Part shown: piece by piece, positions 23,012-34,708 of the stretch
Layout: the number at the start of each line of letters is the position of its first letter
Position numbering within the stretch: position 1 is the first letter of the stretch
Assembly (NCBI RefSeq): GCF_000002425.4
Contig: NC_037267.1
Coordinates: 12,570,044-12,634,043, forward strand
Source of the DNA: Physcomitrium patens
Lineage: Eukaryota; Streptophyta; Bryopsida; Funariales; Funariaceae
Direction of reading: 5' to 3'
DNA length: 64,000 nt
Translations under genes and position numbers: made by a program
Notes under the pieces: generated by a model
Databases searched by the model: none
What the model was told of the DNA's origin: nothing
Seen by the model: only the letters and a program-made list of their open reading frames with translations

Positions 23012-24334
23012 TTTGTCTATTTTGTTTTTCATTGATATAAGTCTATATTATTCTCTTAGAGTTTTGTTGTGATTTGTGTCTTAAATAAAAACATAATCAA
23101 AATTTCAGTTTTTATGTATTTTGTAAAAGATTTAAACAAATTATTATTTTTAAAATATTTAAGTTACTTTTAAATCAAAACTTAAATATATTTTAAATTT
23201 TTATCTGTTTTAAGATATAGTTTGTTGAAAATTTAGAAAATATATAAAATGTTGGTCTATGATAAAAATGTGATATTATGTCTTCAATTGATGATTTTAT
23301 CTTGAAATTTTAAAACTTTAATAGGCTATCATTTATTATTAGTCACAAAGTTTATTAATATTGAAGCATGCTATTTATGTGATTGTTATAAAATTTTAAA
23401 ATTAAAATAATATTATTAAAAAATTTTATTTTTCTTACAATATCAATTTTTGACTTTTGATGTAATTATTTCTGGGTACTGCATAGAATTTCTTTTGTTA
23501 ATAAATCAAATATTTTGTAGATTATGATTTAGTAGGTTTTTTAAAATTGTGTAATATCTAATATTATATTACATGTACTGAAATTGTGTAATCATTTTTT
23601 TTTAAGCAACAATTATACTTGTTTAATTGAATCATAATTATATATTAATTTTGGTATATTTATTACTGTCAAAAAGCATTGTCATGAAAAGATAAATGAC
23701 TTTTCTACTCTATCGGCTTTATAAATGAAATCCAAATTCATTAGCATGCATAGTAAAATAGATAGTTTATTTCAACCTGTTATTATAACAATAATTAAAG
23801 ACAGTTATGTAAACTGAATCTCTTTCTGTTGTTGCAAAAGATAATTCAACTTAATTGGTGGACTTTGTTTTGTAGAGGGATACAAGTTGTGTTTAGTAAA
23901 ATAAAATAACTTCTACTTAATTAAACAACGTAATTAAAATTTTAATATGGAATACAACACAATTTCTGCTCATTTATTATAAACAACGTGAACAAATTTG
24001 TAAAATAAAATTATTGCTTCAGGAATGATTTTTAAGTTATGATTTTAAAAAAGAGAACATGTAAAATCAAACAAAACAAATAAAAGATATGAACAAAAAA
24101 TTATTTACACATATATAAACAAACATAGAAATGTAGTACGTAAATGCAGTAAAAAATGTGGTCTGTCAATGCCAGTTATAAAATTATTTTTAGATTTATG
24201 AGATTGTTTGATATGATTGCAGAATTTTTCTAAATAATAGACGTTTTATGGCAATTCATTAAATATAGAAGCACAAGTTTTTGGAACTAAATTAGAATTA
24301 ACTTGATTTATAACTATAGACATATGTATGTGTG

Positions 24335-24368
<34 letters not shown>

Positions 24369-24761
24369 CTAACACATGCCATTTCAAAACCAAATATATT
24401 TAATATTCACAATATTCAGGATCTTTAAAATTAGAGAATTAATAAAAGAAAGAAATACATAAGATACAAAGTTGGTGACATCCACAGCCTTAAAATTGTC
24501 GGAGGCATGGAATTCGACTAGCCATTATGAAGAGCCTCTAGGTTACAACATGACCCAGAATCGCATTCTATTGACCTTACGGTTGAATGATTCATTCTGT
24601 GACGATAGGATCATTTCCCATATTGAAAACATGCAATAGTTTTGTGGGGTCCAACTTGTGGTAAAAAGAAGGATGCATGTCCGTAATGAGGCAAACCAGT
24701 TTTAAAACAACCACTTGGACTCTATGACTTGAGGATTCAAGCACCTGAGTGAAGTAGCTTC
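19866..24761. other. Promoter side of the channel gene, then AT-rich desert
   Basis: 19866-20640 has balanced composition and probably carries the 5' region of the channel gene; no coding exon could be placed. From about 20690 the sequence becomes strongly AT-rich, with (TA)n tracts at about 21487-21521, 22189-22212, 22980-23001 and 24341-24367. It contains one old LTR relic (22775-22955). Nothing else is supported. Confidence 0.6.
22775..22955 (+). mobile_element. Diverged LTR-B relic
   Basis: Shares with the reverse complement of 9855-10322 the TATA region (CTAGTATATATGGAGGG here) and the LTR tail (GGCAATAGCCATTCTAG), in the same order and at similar spacing. The flanks and the rest of the element are not recognisable. 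Plus orientation relative to LTR-B sense. Confidence 0.6.
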
Positions 24762-27597
24762 TCAGAGTGGATCGCCGAGACTCTGGCTGCAATCTGTGGT
24801 GATCGTCAACAATCCCTTCCTCTCCGAAACACCATCCTCCTTAGTAACGACGCATTCTGATTGTTGACTGACAGCTTCTGAAGCATACTGCAACCATGAA
24901 CACAATATTGTCAGAGAATGTCCTCTGGGAGAATTTCAGCCAAACTGCATTCGAATCTTGTGGCCACCTACAGGAACACAACCCAAGTTACTGGATATAA
25001 GGCTGAAGCATTGCACATAGCTTGGAAGGTGAACACAATAGTTAGTAACTAAAAGGCCAGTACATGCTTCTGTGAGATCATTATTTTATAAACACAAAGA
25101 GTGTGCAGCTGCCCTGGTTAAGACATGCAGAGATATAGCCATGTGGCATATTTGCTGCATAGCCTGCAAGGTAGAAATGAGCATTTTCGGTTCAAAGGTC
25201 GAGTAGGGCTAACTGAAGGAGATACAAAGCAAGGGAAACCCACCTTCTGAAAGCACTCCAAATCGGTTTGCAAAGTGGCCTGCCAGATTCGTTCATCAAA
25301 AGGTTAACGATAGCCATGTAATGATATAGGTGTTGTGACCAGGGCATATACAAGTAGTAACAACTGATGGCACGCATTTAAGCATACCAGCAACTCAGCC
25401 ATTGAGTAGCTCAGCTGCAAGCCCTCTCTTGAATTGAAGACACATTGAATCATACTAAAGATCTTCTGCGTGGCAAGAATCTACCATAGTACCTACATAA
25501 TATTTCAACTGTATCCACTAGAAACGAAGATTACCATAGATATGCCACTAATATTTTGAATCATACCAACCCAGAGAAATGTGATCAACGTAATCTGATA
25601 ACGTGAAATCAAGTGCTAATAGCCTCTGCGCCTGCCTAAATGAAACTGATAAAAGTGATGTACATGAGTACTAAAAATAGAGGCCGATTCAGACACGTGA
25701 AACTACGCTTGCAGCTCAGACAATTCAAAGAGCACGTGACTCAAAAAAAGATTACCTGAACCAAACCCCGCAGAGCACTTGATGCCATCACTCGACCAAG
25801 AGCTGCGGGCAATGAATGTGATATCTGCAACAATTATCAAATACTCCTAAAATATGGAACCCTCCATTTCAAGACTTAACAGGAAAGTTGGAAGCATACA
25901 CTGCGGTTCCAGATTCCATGACAGTAGACATAGGTGGTAAACAAATTGCTAGGATGGAAATGCTCTTCCCAACCCTTTAAGAGCATTTGAATGGATGTGG
26001 ATCTAACTCATTGAAGTCAAGGTAAAGAGGATCACATTCTGCAGGTCAAAGAATATTATGCTGAGAAACTTTGGCGAAAAAGGAAAAAAAGAAACATTCA
26101 AATCACATTCAAAGCCATGAAACTACTGATGCGCTTACAGAAAGCTCCACGGTAGTTCCCTTAGTATTGTTCTCTTTAAAAGTCACTTCGCCTCGGTTTG
26201 TAAGGCCCTCCACAGTTGTCCACCTTAAAACTCGTACTGGTGAATTGGACTCCACGAACTCTACTCTAGCGACCCACACAACCTTCCTCCAAACACAACT
26301 GCAACAACATAAGATCCATATCCAGCAATAGCACAAATATGCAACATCCTTCGAACAAACATATTTGTCTTCGAGTACCGTACGAGGAGATGAAATTACC
26401 CACCTCAAAACCAATAGTGCTACAGGTCCAACGCGAGAGCTGACATAATCCAGGTGGCAGGTCATGGGATGAATCGGTACTAGCATCCTCATCCAGGAAA
26501 TCAACTCGATCGATCCATCGCATCCTACCACATTCACGGAGTATTACTCAGCTGCTGTTGATCTAAATGTTAGAAGTGCACCAAGAAACATATTATGGAC
26601 AGGTTATTGCACATTGACATGACAGGCTGCGATGGGAATTTTTATGTGGAGATAGTGTTCAAAGTTTCGTATAGAAACCTGAGACCCTCTTGCTGGATCA
26701 AGTACTGATCACAAAAACTCCACTTGCAGCAAATTTGCAATGAGAACAATACTTCGAAGCGGCATTGGAAAAAAACAGGCATATCCAAACCAGTCATTCG
26801 ACCCAAGAGGGATTTACAAAAACACATTTGGATCGACATACCATAGTGGAGCGCTCTTAATATCGGTCCACAACTTCCACACCAAATCGGGTGGCGCTAA
26901 CACATCTAGTGCCACTTTGTGGGTGAACTCCAGTGAATTTGCAGGAACCTCCTCCTCCGCGCCATCAACTAATTTGCACACGAATTAGATGGACATCCCA
27001 CAGTCATACACATCATACAATGACGAATGACCGCATTCTGAACCGGTTGTGATTCTTGAACCTATCAAGCACATTGGTTCAAGTGCAGCTGGCAAATCAT
27101 GGGCCATGGTGCACATATTGCTACTGCTGCATGTGGAAAATCGAGGAATTACAATTTTTTTTAAAAAACCCATCAGGAGGAGACGTACCAGGGCCGTCGC
27201 TAGCTGAAGCCAAACACGCCTTCAATCCACTCAATCGATTCCCACCTTGTTGTAACGTAAGTCTGAAATTCAAATGACGAACAGGGGGACCGACACTACC
27301 GAACGAAAACCTTGTGCTAACCGGAACTAAGAAAATGTAATTACCCTGGAAATTTATACGAGAATTCCTACAAAGAGTCGCATCCCTACAACAACTAGCA
27401 CTAATCTCCCCACTCAACACCGCCATTCTTACACCCAATCCGAGATTCCCTTGCTCCTTGTCTCGACCACCCCTGGAGCGCAACCCTTCCGCAGGATTAC
27501 CTGTTCCGGTAACATCATTCGCCAAAACTAAACGATGCGGGCAAGGCTTACTCCTCCACACCGAATGCGAGACCGGTGTGGGGTGGGCAACCCACAT
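24762..27597 (-). CDS. Cyclase/dehydrase (SRPBCC) family protein, probably plastid
   Basis: Belongs to the plant polyketide-cyclase/dehydrase lipid-transport-like family; the ligand is unknown. Exons in coding order: 27189-27597, 26842-26968, 26404-26524, 26139-26282, 25756-25824, 25244-25279 (36 nt), 24762-24887. All phases agree, giving 343 residues. The first ATG follows an in-frame TAG. About 110 N-terminal residues rich in Ser/Arg/Gly look like a chloroplast transit peptide; a second ATG at 27426 could also serve. Domain landmarks: VWKLWTDIKSAPLW, MRWIDRVDF, LSRWTCSTIGFE, VVWVARVEF, VLRWTTVEGLTNRGEVTF and ATLQTDLECFQK. The last is encoded by the micro-exon plus neighbours and aligns with the conserved QADLERF block of the family. 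Exon 4 uses an AAG acceptor chosen by phase. The domain order matches the plant family end to end. Confidence 0.85.
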
Positions 27598-29107
27598 TGC
27601 AATCTACGGAAGCCTGTCTTTCAATGTGAGAAGCAAGCAGCCCGCAAGGTAGTAGTATACATGTGTGGCGAAGATAAGGTACTACTACTCAACGACGACG
27701 ACGACGACGACGACAATGGTTCAAACAAAGTTGCAATGCGCGTGTGCCAGTGCGAGAATTGCAGCCTCGAGCCACAAATCTAACACTCGATTCGTCGGAA
27801 GCCCTCGCGTCGGTCACCCCCACGTAACAGATTCCGACCCAAGCCTGGTGGGTGGTGTGTGTTTGCTAGAAAGCTCGGTCGGACCCACTTGGCCGCATCG
27901 ACAACCGAGTTCAATCTGATTGTGGGTTTTCTGATGCTCGCAATTCTTTTTTGTCGACATGGATGAGTGCATTTTACTGGGCGTGAAAAGAATGACGCGA
28001 GCTGCGAATTGAAATCGGTTTCTGGCTCTGGATTTCATGTTCTCAACTTCTTTGTTTTTCGTTTGGTTTTTGTGGCTTTCAAGTGGGGATTGCTAATTGG
28101 GCCATTAGCGTCTAGCATTAGGTTTGCCCTAGAAAATGTGATATTATAGTTTTATTTTTTATTGTTTTTTTTTTTTTTTTTTTTGAATCGCTTAATTTTA
28201 CTATCAACTGTTATATTATGCTATACTTCGATAATGCCACTGTACTTTAATTCACCATATTGGGCATGTAACACCAATCTATTAGTAGTGCACTTATGAT
28301 TCTAAGCATACTAAATTTCAACCACATGGAATGTAAAGAGTTGGCAAGCAATACGTTTGCATCGTTTAGATAAAAGTAATTCTTAAGTCAAACTTCAACA
28401 CTCTATCCTTGTCATCAATTATATTTTATTTTTCTGGACAAGGTCCCCCTGTCAAAGTAGCAATCACTTATGTGAAAAACCTGTAAAATTCGATGGATAA
28501 TGCTGAAAATTCTGAAGAGATTTTGGTAAGTTACAACAGTTATGATCGCTTTTTTTTCGATAATAAAAATATCAGGTAATTGCTCCATCGCATGAATACA
28601 GTGTTGGCCAGTCCAGAGGATGAAGATTGGCTATGAAAGAGACAAATTAGAACACTAAATTGGTTACTTAGAGATTGAAATACCATGTGTAAACGTAACA
28701 TAATAAAAGTTTTACTCACTCATTTTAGTTGAATGATAACCAGGTCTTTAAAGTAGTATGCAGCGATACCTGAAAGTTGATATCATGTTAGTAGAACTGT
28801 TGCAGCTTAGCCCCCACACTCTTATTTGTCTGAGGAGCTCAAACTGTTACATGAATCAAATGAGGAGCCCAAATCCACTTTTTTATGCGCACACTGGATC
28901 GTCCAGCAAAGGAAGAGGATTAAATCCACGAGGATGTACACTGGTCTATCCCGATGTGGTCGCAACGAGAGACAATTCCAGAATCTACAGAGTGGACTAG
29001 CACAATGGATAAGTGCTATAACAAACCTTGACACTTAGAAAAGACATTTCTACAGCAGTATCCATGTCTACATATTCAGCAGCTCAATGCAGGCCCGACG
29101 GCAGCTA
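27598..29107. other. Intergenic between the cyclase and laccase genes
   Basis: 27600-27950 is GC-richer and includes a (GAC)n run at about 27692-27714; it is the likely promoter of the cyclase gene. A poly-T run lies at about 28166-28184. 28200-29100 shows no gene that I can support. Confidence 0.6.
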
Positions 29108-32100
29108 TCAATGGGGAACTTCCTTGCTAATTTCAGGCTTTGTAATGTCCTCACTTATCGTTATGCTAACTGTGGGTTCCTTTTTTTTTGAGGTATTCTC
29201 CGAGCTGGCGCAAGCTGGGAGGTCTGACGGGGGAGCTTCAAGTGTCTGGTTTGTTCCTGTTCCTTCTTTGACGTAAAGGACTGTTTCCATTCCCCATGAA
29301 GTGTGAATCTCGAAGTGACAGTGAAAGAGCCAAACCCCTGCACACAAGCATTTCACATCACGACAGCCTTCAGTATGATAAGCGATCTGTTGCATCGAGT
29401 TGCCTTGGGGGTTTTTAACAGAACGATGCAATTGTAACTTCCAGCGGAAGAATTGCTATTTGTATTCATCTTGCGATAGATCTGGCCCTTGGCTTGTTCT
29501 GTTGTAAAATGATCAATTAGTGATGGGAAAGTTCCGTAAATCCTGACAAGGTTGTCACATATCGGTGGTCCAAAATCTGAAAGCAGTAAAGGAAGAAGGG
29601 ATTACCAGGGTTGTCTGCTCGGAATCGAAGAGCAAGCCAGCCCCTGTGGGGTACACCAAAAGTGTTGCGCAAGGGCGGATCCACCAGATTGAAAGTGGCA
29701 GGGCTAGAGTCTGGATCATAGTTGCCATTTCCTCTGCCTACAATGTAGAAGCTGTATCCATGAAGATGGAAAGGATGCGTCTCAAATTGAACAATATTTG
29801 TATTTTGGAGTATTATCTGCACCACAAATCAAATCAGTTGTCACCACATGGTCGTATCTAGGCTTTGATGTAATAAAACAAAAACTTGGCAAGTGATGCT
29901 TCTTCAGACAGAGCGTGTTACGTTAAGCTATGATTGACGAACCCCATTGAGTGCTGAGGATAGCTCTCCCTTGTGCCTTTGAATCATCTCCTTTTAAAGG
30001 ATCCTTAACCAGATTGACAGCAGCATAATAATAGGATGACACAGAGATGTGCTTTGCTCTACATTTGTCAGCCTGTAGGACGACTTCTTGCTAATAAACT
30101 CACTGATGGTGGATATGTAACGAGGTCAGAACTAACCTGGACACTGGCATTATAATTGATGACACTTAATTTTGTTGCATGTTTAGAAAACCACTGAGAC
30201 AGTGGTAATCTGGTTGATCCGGTGTAGTTGAACGTCATTGTGGGCTGGCTTGGAAAGTCCAAATCAAGAGCTGATGTTACTGAGGCATTTCCATGATCAC
30301 GCAAGTAGGCAATTTCCAGCAAAGACTTACTTGTTGTGTTTGGTGTAACAAAAGAAATGTTGTTCACAGATCCAACAACTCGGTATTGGCCATCATAACC
30401 ATCAACACATGTCTTGAAAGGATGGCAGCTACTGGATTTATCCAATCCATAGCCCACTGTGAAAAAGAGATGCTTGTCTACAGTCTCCGGAACATCAAGA
30501 GTTTGATAAGTGGTATTGATGCTTTTCTGAAGATCATCAAATTTATGGCGGTAGTTTGAGTCATTAGGGGATGGAAATGTAGGCATGTAAGTAACGATTT
30601 CAGACGAGCTCCGTTCGATTTCATACGAGCTCTCTTCGTATTCCATTCTAGCGGTTGCAGGAATTTCAGGAAACGGGACCTGCAGGCGACACATATAACA
30701 TGTAGGAGAACAGATTCTGACGATGCAAATGCACTTCACAAACTTCTCAAGACATATTTCGACGCAAAAGTTAATTTTCTGCACATGTGCATCAATTACT
30801 TGTGACCATGTACTGGTACACAAGCCAGTAAAAGAAACATCTATTCAACGAATCCAGCTTATCAGACTTACATATTGAGGATCAGGGACTGAATATGGCG
30901 ATGCGGCCATGTAGTATCTTCCAGATGCCCGATTTGCAGTCAGTAAAGCATCTAAGGTTTGTCCAGGAGCAATGAGGACTGTATTCACAGTGAAAGGCTT
31001 CACGTAAGCAGAATCCAACTGCACCACTTTGAGAGAATGGTTCGCAACTCCGAAGAACATCCCAAAATTGAGGCAGGCGTTCACGACCCGAAGAAGATAA
31101 GTCTCTCCGTGGGTTACCTTCACTTTGAGAGCATCTTTACTCCGAGAAATTTATCGTCAGTAAGAGTTCTTGTCAGTTTGCGGGCCATCGGATGCTCAGT
31201 AGTGAGAACGATTAACTTTTCTGACACAAGCAATTCCGACGAGATGCATTGGTCACATATCGAGTTCAAGAAATGTGTGTTACCTTTTGATGAGTGGTTG
31301 TAAAGAAAACCGGGCTGACCATTTAAGGTAATAGCATCAGAGATATTATACCGTCCACCCCTAGCCAAAGCGTAAGCAAGAACATCCTCTACATCGTTGT
31401 TCCACCATTCACCTGCTCCGAGACAAAATTATTGGGATCCTCAAATACCAACAGCTTCTGTTTCTGAACTTGTGTTGATCTTTTTAAATTTTTCCCACAA
31501 CACGAATAACTCCGTTTTGTGTGATGTTGTTAGGAGTGGAAGGTACCAGTAAACGTTTTCACTCCAATATTTGTGAGAAAGAAACTTCGAGTATGAGGCT
31601 CGATTAACATGATTTTGATTATGATTAATGACAAAATATTTTTTTTATCGCAAATAGCAGATAACCCTTACCAATCATGATGGTTATTTCACGCTTGGGT
31701 GAAGTAAAAGGAAATGATTCGAATTTTCTTGGTCGAAGCACAATTGGCCCATGAACACTCGCACGTAACCAGGAGATATGTGCATGGTACCACATTGTCC
31801 CTGTTTGATTGAGCAGCTGGAACCTGAATCGAGGCATTCCGTCAGCACCCAGTTTCCCACTATGGAAGAGACAGATCATTGTAAAGCAAACCTGCATGAT
31901 ACTCATCTTAGTACCATTGCACACTTGCTCAACACAACTCTCTGCAGGTAGATATGGACAACCATGATCATGGTAAATTGATTGCTTTAACGAACAAAAG
32001 ATATTTAGTAGCTCCGAAATTCCCAAATGAAGGAACTCCTAGTAAGTTTCTCTATTGGTCAAAGATTGCAACCACCCAGTACATAGGCTTAACATTACTA

Positions 32101-33313
32101 ATGTGGTGAACGTTCGTCAATAACATAGGCAGTAAGAACTGACTCGATGAACAACCATAATTTACACACTGAAGGTACATTTTCGTCGAGGTGTTTACAT
32201 TAAAAAAGTACCTGTGAGAAAAAGATTGATTCTGCTGAAGAGGGCACATCGTAATGTAGGGAACACCATCGGCCCAACATGTGCGTATCTGCTTTACGCC
32301 ATGCCTGCAATTTATAAACCTAGGTGAAATTGTTTGGTTACACGAATGACTTTGAAAAACATGTGATGAGTTTCTTTATATATTTTTGACATCCTCTTAC
32401 AGGTCAGAAGCATTTCTTAAACGTCATTTAGATCATGTCGTCAACTCGTCTCTTCCCGAGGGCATGTTACCGTACACATACTCAGGAAAGTGGTGACGGC
32501 CATATCATCCTGACGAAATTCTTGGAATATATTTACATTAAAGCGAATGCAGTATCTCAAAACAGATAGTAATTCCTACTGTTCATAGAGAAAATCCAAA
32601 GCACGAATAAAACTTTCGAGAGTGCACGCGAGGCTTTGCGCCAAACCTCAGTTTGGGACGGAACAGAAAGTATATAATAACTAAGCTGGGAGTGCACGAA
32701 TACTAAACCAGTGAGCAGAGCTTTTAACCAGTGAATCGTGACGGGGGCTGCGACAAGATTAGTGACATTGACAATGACGATGTCATCCTCATTGGCTCGT
32801 ATTGCAGGGCCTGGAAATTGACCATTCACAACGATCATTCTCTTCGTATGGTTAAGCCTAGTGAAAGTCGCATAATTCACCTGCAGTCAATATTGACAGA
32901 TTTAGTGAATAACAGCAAGTGGTAGATTCTTGAATACCAAATTGAGAAGAACAAATATACACTAAGGAGTATTCCACGGAGAGCATTTTCAAAATAAGTA
33001 ATGTCACCTGTAGATTTAATAATACAAAAATCTGTACGAAAGACTGACTGACTGACCACGGACTGATCGCTTTTCGACCACTGCTAAACAGTTTATTCAA
33101 AAGAATGAAATACGCGTTCCTTACCACAAAATTGTACCGACGGGTGGTAATTCCTGAAGTCCCAGCCCTCACGACGCGATTTGTACTTAGGTGGATGCAG
33201 AAAACAAGAAAAAGTAACACGAACAGTTGACGGTATATTCCGCCCGCGAAGTACATCCCATTGAGGTGGATACTGAACTTCATAGTATCACAACTTCCTC
33301 TGGTTTTACCCAT
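29108..33313 (-). CDS. Laccase (multicopper oxidase), secreted
   Basis: Apoplastic phenol oxidase. Exons in coding order: 33125-33313, 32729-32880, 32212-32304, 31672-31823, 31284-31412, 30872-31134, 30137-30679, 29606-29816, 29108-29337. Phases close perfectly, giving 653 residues from the first ATG (643 from the ATG at 33283). A hydrophobic signal segment (LFVLLFLVFCIHL) precedes three cupredoxin domains. All four copper-binding segments are intact: HWHG (split between exons 2 and 3), WYHAHISW, HPFHLHGYSF and HCHFEIHTSWGM. The axial position of the type 1 copper is Met rather than the Leu seen in many laccases. Several N-x-S/T sites occur. The protein ends with a charged 30-residue tail after the conserved PPSDLPAC. 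FRADNPG/GVW matches plant laccases rather than ascorbate oxidases. It lies next to, and on the same strand as, a pectate lyase-like gene. Confidence 0.93.
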
Positions 33314-34708
33314 AAATAAGAATGCATGAGAGGCATTTGTTAGTCGAAGATCTTCGAAATGGACATTCTAGTGACCATTTCCTTAGGTAAGAATATCTCA
33401 CGTAGACTCTTGTTCTGATTAAATTTCCTAGGTACGGTAAGTATTAACATTTTTAAAATGGTACCACGTCTCTTATGGTCTTTCATATGCGAGCGAGGTT
33501 CATTTGCATGTAGTTCCAGCAACGGTCTCACTGATAAGAAATCTACTGAATCTTGATTACTTACGAAGAAAATTTACTTTGGCGAGTACGATTTCCTGCA
33601 CTGAGCTTCAAAATAATCACCCGAGGTAATAACTCAAAGCAGATAAAAACACGCATACACGGCAGCACATGGACTCTCAACGTACAATTGTCCACTTCTA
33701 GCAGAACACATTCAAAGCATCATGTCCACGTAGCCATTCATGCACGCATGCAAATTTTCTACGGGTGATACAATCCAGAGCCGTGCAGAGTAAATCCTTC
33801 TAAAAGAGAGCCTTCAAAGAAAGTTATGCATCTTACCAAATTAAGACCAGACCAACATCTTCCTCCACAATAACTTCACGACCCGAAAGGCCATTAAAAT
33901 CTACTATAAACCTGAGCTGAATTGACAGCGAACCAGCTCACATGCATCAAACCATTCCAACGGAATCTACTACAAGGAACAGCGATGAAGCAGAGGGAAA
34001 CTTCACACGTTTCTGCAACTCATGGATCGGCGCTAAGCTCACCTCCACCAGGTGCTGAAGAAACTGCAATTCTCCCGCAACAACATCCACATCTGCGTGA
34101 AACTAGGCATTTAACAGCGTAGGAAGCTTCTCCGAAGAGGTCCTAATTTGAATCACCGAAGTGGCCCCGCCATGAAGTTGAATCGCGCGGTGGAGTCGGT
34201 CGAATTCGAAATTCCATCATCATGACGTGGCATTACCAGCTGCCTCCCCCCCCCCCCGCTTCATTCTATAATTACTCTGTAGTAATGTTGTGGCAAGGCA
34301 CTGGACAATTAATTACACGATTATATATTTCGGAAGATTATCAAAGCATTTGTGGATTAGTGTAATTCCTGCCTACACTAATTCAACTAACTATCAACAC
34401 TCGTTATTCAATGACTTGCTTAATGGTGAAGAATAAGAATCCAACAACTAAACTATTCTAGGTCATTTTGTAAGATCCTGAATATCTGTCGTTGTTGGTT
34501 GTGTTGTTTTTCTTTTCTGTTCTGTTTTTCGTTTTTTCCAGTTTTTATGGTGAATGTCTGGAGTAAATCCGCACGCAAGAAAGTATCGTTGCACTGAGAA
34601 CTTGGAATGATAATAGGCAATGCGTGTCACATATATAGGAGCACCCACTTCATTATGCTTCGACAACATCAACGAGTTATCACTAGTTTACAACCACATG
34701 TGCAGTCG
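33314..34708. other. Intergenic between the laccase and pectate lyase genes
   Basis: Balanced composition without a recognisable gene. It holds the laccase promoter side (33314 onward), a C12 run at 34246-34257 and the presumed 3' UTR of the lyase gene near 34700. Short ORFs here lack any family feature. Confidence 0.6.

Noticed and set aside
25086-25163. Phase-compatible exon after the cyclase micro-exon
   Set aside because: Spliceable by signal, but its translation has no family similarity. The exon starting at 24887 continues the conserved F-x-x-Y-A pattern.
25548-25631. Possible last exon of the cyclase gene (reading AQRLLALDF...)
   Set aside because: In phase and with a good acceptor, but it does not match the family end. 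The exons at 25244-25279 and 24762-24887 do, so this stretch is taken as intron.
29820-30136. Possible extra laccase exon (reading through LVTYPPSVSLLAR)
   Set aside because: The neighbouring exons join directly in phase and reproduce the family sequence, so this is intron.
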